Of a stretch of 64,000 nt of DNA, positions 52,713-62,399 are shown piece by piece (the first letter of the stretch is position 1; each line of letters begins with the position of its first letter). The DNA comes from Nevskia sp. (lineage in GTDB: Bacteria > Pseudomonadota > Gammaproteobacteria > Nevskiales > Nevskiaceae), in assembly GCF_021732705.1 (NCBI RefSeq), contig NZ_JAKFUM010000010.1, forward strand, positions 124,001 through 188,000, read 5' to 3'. The notes beneath the pieces were generated by a model. It did no database searches and was not told the origin of the DNA. It saw only the letters and a list, made by a program, of their open reading frames with translations. A program made the translations under genes and the position numbers.

Positions 52713-52972
52713 GGCATCGCCGTAAGCTAAAAACACCACGGCAATCCGGTTCCGGATCAACACCCGGAACCGCGTCGACCCGGCACAGTGCCGCCGGGTT
52801 GCAGGCAGGCGGCGCCATGGTCCGCGCTTCCGGCAGCCTCCCACGCAGCATCCCAGAACAGAAACGCGATGCCGGCGTCCACGCCATTGCGCCTGGACTG
52901 GCTGCGGCCATGCGCGCCGCGAACCGCGTGTCCAGCGGCAGGGATCGTCGCCACAATCAACAGGGAGTCGTC

Positions 52973-54565
52973 ATGAACTCGGAACCGGCAAGCGCGCTGC
53001 AGAACATCGCCCGCTGCATCCTGACCAGCGCCAGCCTTGCGCTGGCCTGCAGTGCGGCTCAGGCCAGCGATCCGCTCGCCGGCCAGTTGATCCATGCCTT
53101 CAATCGCGCCGATCTCGGCACCGATCCGTCCGGCGGCGTGCTGCGCGACAGCGATGGCGCGTACTACGGCGTCACCGAACTCGGCGGCAGCAGCAACCCG
53201 CTCTTCGCCGGCACCGGTACCGCGTACCGCATCTCGGCGGCCGGCGCGTTTTCGCTGCTGCACGTCTTCGCGCCGGGCGCGGGCGGCATCTTCCCGTCGT
53301 CCAGCCTGATCCGCGGGCCGGATGGCGCGTTCTACGGCGTCACCAGCGGCAGCAATCGCGATGACGACCGCGGCACCGTCTATCGCATCACGGTGAGCGG
53401 CCAGACCTCGGTCCTGCAACAGTTTTCCGGCTCCGGCACCGACGGCCGCTTCCCGTCGGAAGCGCTCGTGCTCGGCAGCGACGGCAACTTCTACGGCACC
53501 ACGCGCTTCGGCGGCGCCGACGATGCCGGCACCGTGTTCCGGCTGACGCCGGCCGGCGGGTTCACCGTGCTGCACGCGTTCGCGGCCGGCAGCGGCATTC
53601 CCACCAGCGCGCTGGTGCAGGGTCCGAATGGCAGCTACTACGGCACCACCTTGCTCTTTGGCGGCCAGGCCGGCGGCTCGGTCTTCCGGATCACGCCGGG
53701 CGGCAGCCTGAGCACCGTGCATGCGTTCGATCTGCTGACCGGCATCAGCCCGGAATCCGGCCTGACGCTCGGCCGCGATGGCCATTTCTACGGCACCACC
53801 AGCAGCGGCGGTCCGCGCGGTGGCGGGGTCGTCTATCAACTGAGCACGGCCGGCGGCTTCCAGATGCTGCACGCGTTCATCGACGACAACCTGCCGAACG
53901 TGCAGGACCCGAACGGCACCGCACCGCGCGCGCGCCTGCTCGAAGGCGCGGACAACGCCCTGTACGGCACCACGGTCATCGGCGGCCGCAACCAGCGCGG
54001 CGTCGTCTACAAGGTGACGCGCAGCGGCGAGTTCACTGTGCTGCACCATTTCGACAGCCCCATCGGCGCCAATGCCAGCACCGAGCTGACCGCTGCACCG
54101 GACGGCACGTACTACGGCACGACGCTGCGTGGCGGCATGTGGAACCGCGGCTCGGTCTATCGCCTGCTGACGAAGTACGGCTTCGATCTCGACAGCACCG
54201 CGCCGCCGGCGCCGGCGCCGTCACCCGGCGTGCCGACGATCGGCGCGTTCGTCGATGTCGAAGTGACGCTGACGGAACCGTCGTCGGCCATCGTCTCGGT
54301 GCCGTACACCGCCACGACCAGCCGTCGCAGCCTGATTCCGCAGTTCAGCACCACGCCGCTCGATCGCGTGGTGTTCCAGTCGGGCCAGACCCATCAGACG
54401 ATCCGCGTGCAGACGCGCCTGCCAGCCAATGTCCCGCAATGCGACCGCGACGTCGTGCTGACGCTCGGCACTGCCGCGAACGCCGCGCCGGGCGACGTGA
54501 TCACGCGCACCGTGGCACTGCGCAGCGAGCGGCCGCTGCCGCCGAACCTGTGCGCCCTGCTGTAA
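52973..54565 (+). CDS. secreted GloVer-type repeat protein with Calx-beta-like C-terminal region
   Basis: Repeated DGxxYG(V/T)T motifs; ATG at 52973 followed by signal-peptide-like SLALACSAAQA. Confidence 0.85.
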   Translation: MNSEPASALQNIARCILTSASLALACSAAQASDPLAGQLIHAFNRADLGTDPSGGVLRDSDGAYYGVTELGGSSNPLFAGTGTAYRISAAGAFSLLHVFAPGAGGIFPSSSLIRGPDGAFYGVTSGSNRDDDRGTVYRITVSGQTSVLQQFSGSGTDGRFPSEALVLGSDGNFYGTTRFGGADDAGTVFRLTPAGGFTVLHAFAAGSGIPTSALVQGPNGSYYGTTLLFGGQAGGSVFRITPGGSLSTVHAFDLLTGISPESGLTLGRDGHFYGTTSSGGPRGGGVVYQLSTAGGFQMLHAFIDDNLPNVQDPNGTAPRARLLEGADNALYGTTVIGGRNQRGVVYKVTRSGEFTVLHHFDSPIGANASTELTAAPDGTYYGTTLRGGMWNRGSVYRLLTKYGFDLDSTAPPAPAPSPGVPTIGAFVDVEVTLTEPSSAIVSVPYTATTSRRSLIPQFSTTPLDRVVFQSGQTHQTIRVQTRLPANVPQCDRDVVLTLGTAANAAPGDVITRTVALRSERPLPPNLCALL

Positions 54566-54649
54566 CGCCGAGGGCGGCTGCCCCGGCATCGCGATGCCGG
54601 GATCGAGGTCGCGCCGACGGTCGCGGACAGCACGCGCGGGCGCTGCCGC

Positions 54650-55807
54650 TCACGGTGTCCAGTTCACACCCCAAGTCTGGCGCAACTCGGTCGGGATCGA
54701 GAACGGCGCCCGCTGCCCCCCGCGGCTGGCGAACAGCAGGCCTTCGATCAGGCGGCGGCTGAACATCGCGCCGAGGTGCTGCAGCACGAACGAGGCATCC
54801 TCCGCCTCGTCGAGCAATGGATTGATCAGCTTCAGCGGCCGCAGCACGGCGGTGCCGAGCAGCGTGCGCTTCACGCCGAGCAGATCGGCGTACTCGGCGC
54901 CGATGTAGAACCGGACCAGGATTTCCGGCACGCGGTCGAACAGCGTGCCGGGGATGTGGTGCTGCATCATCTCGATCAGCGCGCGGGTCATCAGCCTGCC
55001 TTCCGGACAGGCCGCGTACTGTCGCTGCTGGATCGCCCGCGCCATCGCTTCGGCATCGGCGTAGTTCGTCGGCATCATCGTGGCGTCGACACCGAGAATG
55101 TGGCCGATCACCTTCCAGCAATGCAGATAGGCCTCGGCATCGGCATCGGAAACGTCGTGTCCCATGCGGCGCAGGCCATCGATGATCGCCCACGAGAACG
55201 ACAGCATCGTCGCCCCGAGGTCTTCCTGATTGATCGGCGTGCCGAACGTCGGGTCCCACGGGCCGTGCACGGCGATCTGGTGCCGCACGCCGGCATGCAT
55301 CAGGCGCACCTTCTGGCAACTGCGGATGCCGGCGCCGTTCCTGCCGAGCCCGCCGGGCTGCATCACGTCGACGATCATCTGCGCGGTCTCGATGATCCGC
55401 CGCGTCGGATTCGTGTACAGCCGGCTGGTCAGCGCCAGCACCTGCACGCCCTTCCGCGCCGCGTAGCAGAACGGCAGCGAATGGCAGAACAGGTTGACGA
55501 TCATCTGCGGGCCATGTCGCCAGAACAGCTGCTCGCCGCGCTTGATCTTGCGGCGATCGGCCCAGGCCGGCAGCACCGCGCTCTGATCGAGAAACTGCCG
55601 GACCGACGCCGGCAGTCCGTCCGGCGGAATGCCGTCGTTCTCGACCAGCCGCTTCATCAGCTGATTGACCGCCTTGATGCTGCCGCTTGCCGCGAGATCG
55701 GCGATCACGGCGTCCGCCTCCGGATCACCGATCAGCCGCTGCGGCTCGAGGGTGGCATCGTCCCAGACATTCGTGACCACCGGCTTCTTCTTCGTCGCCA
55801 CCGCCAT
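54650..55807 (-). CDS. oxygenase MpaB / DUF2236 / latex-clearing-protein-like protein
   Basis: QKVRLMHAGVRHQIAVHGPWDPTFGTPINQEDLGATMLSFSW resembles the heme-pocket region of Lcp/MpaB-type oxygenases. Confidence 0.8.
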   Translation of the reverse strand: MAVATKKKPVVTNVWDDATLEPQRLIGDPEADAVIADLAASGSIKAVNQLMKRLVENDGIPPDGLPASVRQFLDQSAVLPAWADRRKIKRGEQLFWRHGPQMIVNLFCHSLPFCYAARKGVQVLALTSRLYTNPTRRIIETAQMIVDVMQPGGLGRNGAGIRSCQKVRLMHAGVRHQIAVHGPWDPTFGTPINQEDLGATMLSFSWAIIDGLRRMGHDVSDADAEAYLHCWKVIGHILGVDATMMPTNYADAEAMARAIQQRQYAACPEGRLMTRALIEMMQHHIPGTLFDRVPEILVRFYIGAEYADLLGVKRTLLGTAVLRPLKLINPLLDEAEDASFVLQHLGAMFSRRLIEGLLFASRGGQRAPFSIPTELRQTWGVNWTP

Positions 55808-56042
55808 CCCTCCATCATCGTCATGGGCATGAATGCGATGGAAAAATTCTGATGACGCGCGCCGCGCGCGGCAAGGGCGGCAGCGGATGGGATTGATGCT
55901 GGTCAGCCGCGCCGTTCCAGTGTGATCGCGTGCCCAGGACGTGTTTCCGTCGTGCTGGGCGAGGAATCAGCGCCTTGCTAATGTCGTGAAAGCGAGCACC
56001 GATGCCTGGAATCAGCCCACCGTCAGACAGGATGTCGACCCG

Positions 56043-57053
56043 ATGAAACTCAACGCAACGTTCGCACTGCTCACCGGCGGCCTCGCCGTGATCGCCATCG
56101 TTGGCGGCAACGGGCCGCGCAGCGCCGGAACAACGACGACCGTGCAGGACCTTGCTGCGGCAACGTCCGACAGCCGCACGACGACGAAGCTCGCTGCGCC
56201 GGGCGGGCCAGCTTCGACCGGTCCCACGGCGGCAGCCGAGACCTCGAGCCCGCAGGTCGACATGAATGCGCTGGTGTTCGAGATTCACGGCGCCGAAAGC
56301 CCGGTGTCGTTGCTGATGACCTATCTGCCCGCGGCCCGCAGCGGCGATGCGGTTGCGCAGTATCGGGTAGCGACGATTCTGCAGATGTGTATCTCCAGCA
56401 ACGACAGCCGGGCAGAAACCGAAAAGCAGCTGCGCGCCCACCTCGACGCGTCGACTGACCCGGATCAGCGTGCCGCCTATCAGAAGGACATCGACCGCTG
56501 CTCGCCGATCTGGCGGTCACCGCCCAGCGAAACGGGCGCGCGCGCCGACTGGCTGCGGAAGTCAGCCGAAGCCGGCTTTGCGCCGGCCCTGCTGGAAGCG
56601 GCGTCCGACACGGCCATCGAGCAGACGCTCGAACAGCGCAACGCAAAAGTCCGGCAGGCTCTCGAATCCCGCAGTGCGCATGTCGCAGCGGTTGCGGCCA
56701 CGTCGCTGTACTACGACGAAGTCTCTCCCGACGGCAATTTCTTCGATCGTCTGCCGTATGCGAATGGTGCCGTCATGCGCGGCCTGCTTGCGGGCTGCGC
56801 GCTGGGCGACGACTGCTCGATGGCCTCAGTCACGGTGAAGGCCTACTGCCAGCGAACCGCCTGCCCGCCGGCGAAAGACCTGATCGACCTGTTCAGCCGG
56901 GAACTGAGCCCTGCCGAATACGACGAAGCGCGAAGGTTTACCGATGTCGTGCTGGCGGACTTTCAAGCGGGCCGCATCAAGGCCGCAGTACAACCACCTG
57001 GGGACCTCTATAGGTCGTATCACGTCGAATTCGGACGGGATGCACGCCCGTAA
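56043..57053 (+). CDS. hypothetical secreted protein
   Basis: N-terminal hydrophobic signal; no family recognised; start uncertain. Confidence 0.65.
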   Translation: MKLNATFALLTGGLAVIAIVGGNGPRSAGTTTTVQDLAAATSDSRTTTKLAAPGGPASTGPTAAAETSSPQVDMNALVFEIHGAESPVSLLMTYLPAARSGDAVAQYRVATILQMCISSNDSRAETEKQLRAHLDASTDPDQRAAYQKDIDRCSPIWRSPPSETGARADWLRKSAEAGFAPALLEAASDTAIEQTLEQRNAKVRQALESRSAHVAAVAATSLYYDEVSPDGNFFDRLPYANGAVMRGLLAGCALGDDCSMASVTVKAYCQRTACPPAKDLIDLFSRELSPAEYDEARRFTDVVLADFQAGRIKAAVQPPGDLYRSYHVEFGRDARP

Positions 57054-57164
57054 CAGCGTCCGCGGAATGCTCGAAAGGCGCAGCGAATTGCGGTCATTTC
57101 AGTACCGCTTGAATCCCGAACGGCGTGATGCGTCCATGGCCTTGCCGCCCTGCGCGAGCGGACC

Positions 57165-57860
57165 CTAGCCCGACAATGGTCGGCACGAAGCAGCGAAGTC
57201 GACGTGGTAATGCTCGTCATGGCGAATCCACGGCTCGCCGTTCAGGAACGGGATGTTCGCCTGGATCCAAGCTCCCCGCGTGGTCGCGTACAGGCGTGGC
57301 AGGTAAGCCTTTTCGAAGATCACGCGCGAGATGCCGATGCCTTGCGCACTGGCTGCCGCATGCAGCGCATGAAGGTGTGCGGCGATGGCCTCGAAGTCGA
57401 TGCGCAGGTCCTCGAAACGCGCCGCGGCATCGAACTCGATGCCGTAGCCGAAGGTGTTCGTGACACTGGTCGGGAGCCGTACGGACCGACCCGACTTGTC
57501 CATGACCGGCACCATGAAGTCGACGGCCAGCCCGTTCTGATGGGTTCGGTGCGGCTTGATCCGTCCGCCGTGCGCCCACCCGGATTCGCCATAGACGTAC
57601 TGCTTGTCCGGCGCGGCCTTTTCAAGCGCGCGGTAGGCCGCCCCGATGGTTGCCGCCACCTTGGCATGCACGTACGTGCGGCCCAGCGATACACCGAGCG
57701 AACTGTACGGCGTGAAGTTCGGCCCGGCTGCCGGAATCGGTTCCCCGCCCTCCAGCCGACCATGACTCGGCGTGCCGTAGCAGACGCTTTCCGCACGCGC
57801 CGCACCACTGCAGATCAGCAACCCGGCGACGCACAGGCACCGCAACCTCGGCAACGTCAT
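57165..57860 (-). CDS. penicillin-insensitive murein endopeptidase (MepA/M74-like)
   Basis: ESVCYGTPSHGRLEGGEPIP, RTHQNGLAVDFMVPV, WIRHDEHYHVDF. Confidence 0.88.
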   Translation of the reverse strand: MTLPRLRCLCVAGLLICSGAARAESVCYGTPSHGRLEGGEPIPAAGPNFTPYSSLGVSLGRTYVHAKVAATIGAAYRALEKAAPDKQYVYGESGWAHGGRIKPHRTHQNGLAVDFMVPVMDKSGRSVRLPTSVTNTFGYGIEFDAAARFEDLRIDFEAIAAHLHALHAAASAQGIGISRVIFEKAYLPRLYATTRGAWIQANIPFLNGEPWIRHDEHYHVDFAASCRPLSG

Positions 57861-57893
57861 CGATGATCCTCCGGATGCGTGATGGGCGGCGGC

Positions 57894-59045
57894 TCAGGCC
57901 AGTGCCTCGACCAGCGCGCTGCGGTCGATGTCGGCGATCCGGGTGACGCCGGTCAGCGCCATCGCCACCCGCATCTCGGCCTCGATCAGCCGCAGCAGAT
58001 GCTCGACGCCGGCCGCACCGCCGCCACCGAGCGCATAGACCCAGGCCCGGCCCAGCAGCACGCCTTTCGCGCCGAGCGCCAGCATCCGCACCACATCGAG
58101 CCCGGAGCGGATGCCGCTGTCGGCCAGCACGGTGAGCGCGTCGCCAACCGCGTCGGCAATCGGCGGCAGCGCCCGCGCCGTCGACGGCACGCCATCGAGC
58201 TGCCGGCCGCCGTGGTTCGACACCACGATGCCATCGGCCCCGCAGCGCAGCGCCTCGCGGGCGTCATCGGCATCGAGAATGCCCTTGACGATCAGCGGGC
58301 CGCTCCAGTCGGCGCGCAGCAGGTCCAGATCGCGCCAGGTCAGCGAGGGATCGAAGTTGTCGCGGATCCAGCCGAGGAAATCCTCCAGCCCGGTGTTCGG
58401 CCCCAGGACAGGCGCGACATTGCCGAGGATGTGCGGCCGCCCCATCAGCCCGACATCCCAGGCCCAGCGCGGCCGCAGGGCCGATTGCCCGAAACGGCGC
58501 AGCGCGCCGCGCCAGCCCGGCGCACCGCTCAAGCCCGAGCGCACGTCGCGATAGCGCGAGCCGGGCATCGGCAGATCGACCGTGAACATCAGCGCCGTGC
58601 AGCCGGCCTCGCGTGCCTGCGCCAGCAACTCGCGGGTGTAGCCGCGATCGCGGATCGCATAGAGCTGGAACCAGAACGGCGCGCCCGAATCGCGGCGCAC
58701 TTCGGCAATCGAGCACACCGACAGTGTCGACAAGCAAAACGGAATGCCACGCGCCGCCGCCACCTTCGCGCCGATCACCTCACCACGCCGTGCATACAGC
58801 CCGGTCAGCCCGACTGGCGCCAGCGCCACCGGCAAGCTCAGCTTCTGTCCGAACAAGGTGGTCGTCAGATCGAGCGACGACACATCACGCAGCACCCGCT
58901 GGCGCAGGCTGATCGCCGCCAGATCGGCGACGTTGCGGGCGAGGGTCGCTTCCGCATACGAGCCGCCGTCGATGTACTCGAACAGGAAATGCGGCAGGTG
59001 GCGACGCGCCAGTTCGCGGTAATCGAGGGCGGAAGCGGCTTTCAT
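57894..59045 (-). CDS. lldD: FMN-dependent alpha-hydroxy-acid dehydrogenase (L-lactate dehydrogenase type)
   Basis: [77 protein letters not shown]. Confidence 0.93.
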   Translation of the reverse strand: MKAASALDYRELARRHLPHFLFEYIDGGSYAEATLARNVADLAAISLRQRVLRDVSSLDLTTTLFGQKLSLPVALAPVGLTGLYARRGEVIGAKVAAARGIPFCLSTLSVCSIAEVRRDSGAPFWFQLYAIRDRGYTRELLAQAREAGCTALMFTVDLPMPGSRYRDVRSGLSGAPGWRGALRRFGQSALRPRWAWDVGLMGRPHILGNVAPVLGPNTGLEDFLGWIRDNFDPSLTWRDLDLLRADWSGPLIVKGILDADDAREALRCGADGIVVSNHGGRQLDGVPSTARALPPIADAVGDALTVLADSGIRSGLDVVRMLALGAKGVLLGRAWVYALGGGGAAGVEHLLRLIEAEMRVAMALTGVTRIADIDRSALVEALA

Positions 59046-59265
59046 TGGCGGGGCGTTCGAAAGGATGCCCGTGCAGCTTGCCGCAGCGGGAGCGGGAGCG
59101 GGACATGCGCACTCAACGCCACTGCTTCGGTCTCCCCGACTCACTGCTACCGGTCGATCAGCGGGCCGACCGGAGCCACGGCCATCAACAGAATGTAGCG
59201 TGCGCTTCCGCCGTACGCGGGCGGACTGAGCGGCGCCTGGCCCACTGCACTCCGTACGGCAACTT

Positions 59266-59295
59266 GTAGGGCGGGAAAGCGAAGCGCGTCCCGCC
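59266..59295. repeat. REP-like element, copy 1
   Basis: GTAGGGCGGGAAAGCGAAGCGCGTCCCGCC. Confidence 0.75.
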
Positions 59296-59377
59296 GGGTT
59301 CGGCATCACCAAACACGATCAGCGGTGTCGTATAACGGTGTGGCAACGGTTGCTGCGGCAGTGCTCATTGCCCAGAA

Positions 59378-59410
59378 GGCGGGATGCGCCTTCGGCTTTC
59401 CCGCCCTACG
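59378..59410. repeat. REP-like element, copy 2 in inverted orientation
   Basis: GGCGGGATGCGCCTTCGGCTTTCCCGCCCTACG, approximate reverse complement of copy 1. Confidence 0.75.
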
Positions 59411-59589
59411 CGGGCTGGATAGGCTGGTCGGCCCGCATGCGGGGAATCGACAGGGCGCGACCGTTGGGAAAAACATCGAGCCGCAAACCTCGGCGATGCG
59501 GGGAACAGACGCTGGCGCAGCATCGGTGCTCATACTGGCCCGCGCCCGTTCGTCAATCGGGCTGCCACCATCCGCCAGAGGGACTGCCA

Positions 59590-59868
59590 ATGACCGCTAG
59601 CACCACCATCACCCTTCATCTGCGCGCCTACCGCGAGCGCGCCCTGATGCTGCAACCGGAGCGCCGCGAAGCTGAAGCGGCCTACGACGCGAACATCCAC
59701 GACTATCTGCGTTTTCTGGCGGACGAGGCGGCCAAGGTCGGCTACACGCTGACCACCGATCACGGCGACAGCATCGAGTACTCGATTCACGCCCCGTCAC
59801 ACGACGAGAAGCAAGCCGCGCACGACTGGCTGGCGACCTTGCCGGATATCTGGAACTGGATTCCTTGA
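59590..59868 (+). CDS. small hypothetical protein
   Basis: 92 aa, MTASTTITLHLRAYRERALMLQPERREAEAAYDANIHDYLRFLADEAAKVGY...; ATG at 59590. Confidence 0.7.
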   Translation: MTASTTITLHLRAYRERALMLQPERREAEAAYDANIHDYLRFLADEAAKVGYTLTTDHGDSIEYSIHAPSHDEKQAAHDWLATLPDIWNWIP

Positions 59869-59972
59869 GGGGTTGGGGCTGCCGTTATCAGCTTCCTTGG
59901 CCGCTGATTGCCATCAGCGCACGCCTACCCAGTGGGTGTTTGCGCGCCGGGCGCCGAACACACCGGAGTTAG

Positions 59973-60138
59973 TTGAGCCTGGCCCCTTTAACTCGCAAGC
60001 AGCGCGCTCGAATGCGAAGTGCAAAACCTGACTGAAGGTCAGGCACTGCATGACTGCAGAGAAGAAATGCGCAGCGTTTAATAGAGCCTAGCCCCTTTGA
60101 TTGGTACGCTGGGAATTTGTTGAGCCTAGCCCTTTTGG
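59973..60138. repeat. three direct copies of GAGCCT(G/A)GCCC(C/T)TTT motif
   Basis: TTGAGCCTGGCCCCTTTA (59973), TAGAGCCTAGCCCCTTTGA (60082), TTGAGCCTAGCCCTTTTGG (60120). Confidence 0.8.
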
Positions 60139-60182
60139 CTTCCAACCCGCGACATCAAAGCCGCTTGCTCACTTCGTCGGTG

Positions 60183-60581
60183 CTACGGCACGTACACCAG
60201 GTCAATGGAAATCGAATAGCCGTCACCCTGCTCCACAACGTCAACTCGAAGCACCAAGTCGCTTCGGCCCTCCCGTCTGGTCCACAGATCGATGAGTGCG
60301 CTCCACTTCGGGCTGTACCAGATGCAAACAGAGGATTCCCAAGTCGCTTCGGGAAGATCGACAAGCTCTGCCCCGTAGGCACGAATGGATCTTCGAATGT
60401 GTTCCGCAGTTTGCGCCGTTGGGCGCACGACTCCGGGAATGCCTGCTTCGAGGCCATAGTCTCCGTCTTTCAACGCCGATACGATCTTGACCAGCGTGGC
60501 GCGCCAAGCCGTCGGAATGGGCCGCTCGCCTGTATCGTCCTTGACGGCCGGAACTTCGGCAGGATTGATCGATGCGAACAT
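60183..60581 (-). CDS. hypothetical protein
   Basis: 132-aa ORF IPTAWRATLVKIVSALKDGDYGLEAGIPGVVRPTAQTAEHIRRSIRAYGAELVDLPEATWESSVCIW...; lower GC than surroundings. Confidence 0.65.
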   Translation of the reverse strand: MFASINPAEVPAVKDDTGERPIPTAWRATLVKIVSALKDGDYGLEAGIPGVVRPTAQTAEHIRRSIRAYGAELVDLPEATWESSVCIWYSPKWSALIDLWTRREGRSDLVLRVDVVEQGDGYSISIDLVYVP

Positions 60582-60673
60582 GCAGAACCCCTTGCTTGCG
60601 TCGCGTGTAGCTGATTCGGCCCAAGCGGACTAGGTCGTGAACGTAACCCGGAGCGCCAGACAATTCAGGTGAC

Positions 60674-60771
60674 GCAGGGTGGGCAAACCGTTTGCGCCCA
60701 TGCGGATCGTGCGAATCGAGCTTAGGCGAATCGGTGAGCAGATGACGCCTGCCTACCCTACTTCACTTGAA
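60674..60771. repeat. intergenic element with GGGTGGGCAAACCGTTTGCGCCCA and terminal CTGCCTACCCTAC
   Basis: GCAGGGTGGGCAAACCGTTTGCGCCCATGCGG ... GACGCCTGCCTACCCTAC read directly. Confidence 0.6.
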
Positions 60772-60783
60772 CTTTAACCATAG

Positions 60784-60818
60784 GATTCCGGATTTCACTG
60801 CGCACTATCCGGGCTACG
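60784..60818. repeat. REP-like element of the GTAGCCCGGAT...GAAATCCGG type (minus orientation)
   Basis: GATTCCGGATTTCACTGCGCACTATCCGGGCTACG. Confidence 0.65.
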
Positions 60819-60840
60819 TTTGCTGGAGCGCACAAACCAA

Positions 60841-60863
60841 GAGCGTGCGCGGGGCGCACGCTC
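60841..60863 (-). terminator. hairpin downstream of the 60894-62168 gene
   Basis: Perfect 10-bp stem GAGCGTGCGC-GGG-GCGCACGCTC; minus-strand tail TTGGTTTGTG is a weak U-tract. Confidence 0.45.
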
Positions 60864-60893
60864 CGGCAATTCGAAGGGCCGCCGCCCTTGCGA

Positions 60894-62168
60894 TCAGGGC
60901 AGTGGCAGCAGGCTCGCCAATACGGCGGGCGGCGAAACAGTGCGAATGCTCCAGACCACGACAGCCGAGCCATCATCGTCAATCGCCGCTGCCGCGAAAT
61001 CCGCATAGTCCGTCGATACCCGCTGGTTGCCGCCAACGCGCGCGCCACGGGCATCCAGGCGCTGCATCGCCACGACAGGCGGAAGGCAGCAGAAGTCGGC
61101 TTCGGTCGCGGGCCATGCGATCACCGCCTGTCCGGCAAGATTCATGTCGACGCTGACGCGGCCACCGATGAGCACCAAGTCGCCAGCAGCGACGACGGGC
61201 CCCGCTCGATCACGGCTGTCATAGCGGCGCGCCAGCACGTCGTAGCCGCTGAATCCTCCGCCACCGACCGAATGGGATTGTTGCCAGACGACCACCATGC
61301 TGCTGCCGTCCTCGGTCATGTCGACATCGGGGTCGTAGGCGCCGGCGTCCGAGCGCGTGTCGACGCGAAAGGCGAGCCCCTGGGGAATGCCGCGGGGGCT
61401 CAGCCGACGGGCAAACACCGCATTCGGGCCGATGCCATCGCGCGTGCCCCAGACGACCACTGCATTTCCGGCGCCGTCGCTGGCCACCGCCGGTGCGGAC
61501 TGCTCGAATACGCCAATCACCGGCACCGGATCCGTGATGCTTGCGGCGATCGTCGCCACACGACCGATCGGCGTGCCTGTCGACGTGAAACGTTGGGCCT
61601 TGACGCTGCTGCTCCCTAACTCGATCGCGCCGTACGGAATCAGAATCGGTATCGCGATCTGACGCACGCCACGCCATGCGATCACGAAATCGCCGTCGTC
61701 GTCGATCGCAACATCGCTTCCGGTTGACGATTCGTTTCGGAACTCGGCTGCCCGCACGGAGGCCACCAGCTGGCCATCCGGCCGAAAGCTGCGTGCATTG
61801 ACGCCCTCCGAGCCGTTCTCATCCGACCCTTCCCAGGTGACCACAAAATCACCGCGGCGATTTACCGCGATTCGAAGCGACGTTGCAGATCGTCCGTCGG
61901 ATGGCTTGAGCAGGAGCGGCGCACCCGCCGGGGTGCCATCGGCCAGAAATCGCCGCGCCGTGATCGCGCCGGCGAAACCGCGCCACGCGCTGACGAAGCC
62001 GCCATCGGCGCGTCGCCCGACCACCGCCTCCAGCGCCGTCTCGGACGGATCACTGAGCCTGAACGAAGACGACGTGGCGTCCGCGGTACCGGCAGCAGCG
62101 GTCACCAGAGTCGCGACTGCCAGGCGGCAGATGGCAGCGATTTTCTTGACGCGAGGCGCTGCAGACAT
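60894..62168 (-). CDS. secreted hypothetical protein with repeated G-x-x-V-V-x-W motifs
   Basis: Signal peptide; GDFVVTWEGSDENG, GDFVIAWRGV, GNAVVVWGTRDG, SSMVVVWQQS, GQAVIAWPAT, GSAVVVWSI. Confidence 0.8.
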   Translation of the reverse strand: MSAAPRVKKIAAICRLAVATLVTAAAGTADATSSSFRLSDPSETALEAVVGRRADGGFVSAWRGFAGAITARRFLADGTPAGAPLLLKPSDGRSATSLRIAVNRRGDFVVTWEGSDENGSEGVNARSFRPDGQLVASVRAAEFRNESSTGSDVAIDDDGDFVIAWRGVRQIAIPILIPYGAIELGSSSVKAQRFTSTGTPIGRVATIAASITDPVPVIGVFEQSAPAVASDGAGNAVVVWGTRDGIGPNAVFARRLSPRGIPQGLAFRVDTRSDAGAYDPDVDMTEDGSSMVVVWQQSHSVGGGGFSGYDVLARRYDSRDRAGPVVAAGDLVLIGGRVSVDMNLAGQAVIAWPATEADFCCLPPVVAMQRLDARGARVGGNQRVSTDYADFAAAAIDDDGSAVVVWSIRTVSPPAVLASLLPLP

Positions 62169-62399
62169 GGCATGGGTCCGAGAGGGTGGAGGCCCGAACG
62201 TTAGCGAACCGCCTTATTCGTCGGTATCCGCCGTTCGAATGATCATTGCTGCCCGATCAGGGCCGTTCGATCGCAAACCCGCACGACGCGCGAGGATGCA
62301 ATCGCAACGCGCAACCGCCTCGATCCCTTCGAAACTTCGAAATTTGACGACGCGGCGGCGTCCGGAAAACGCAGCATCAAATCACGTGTGGTACTGGCC

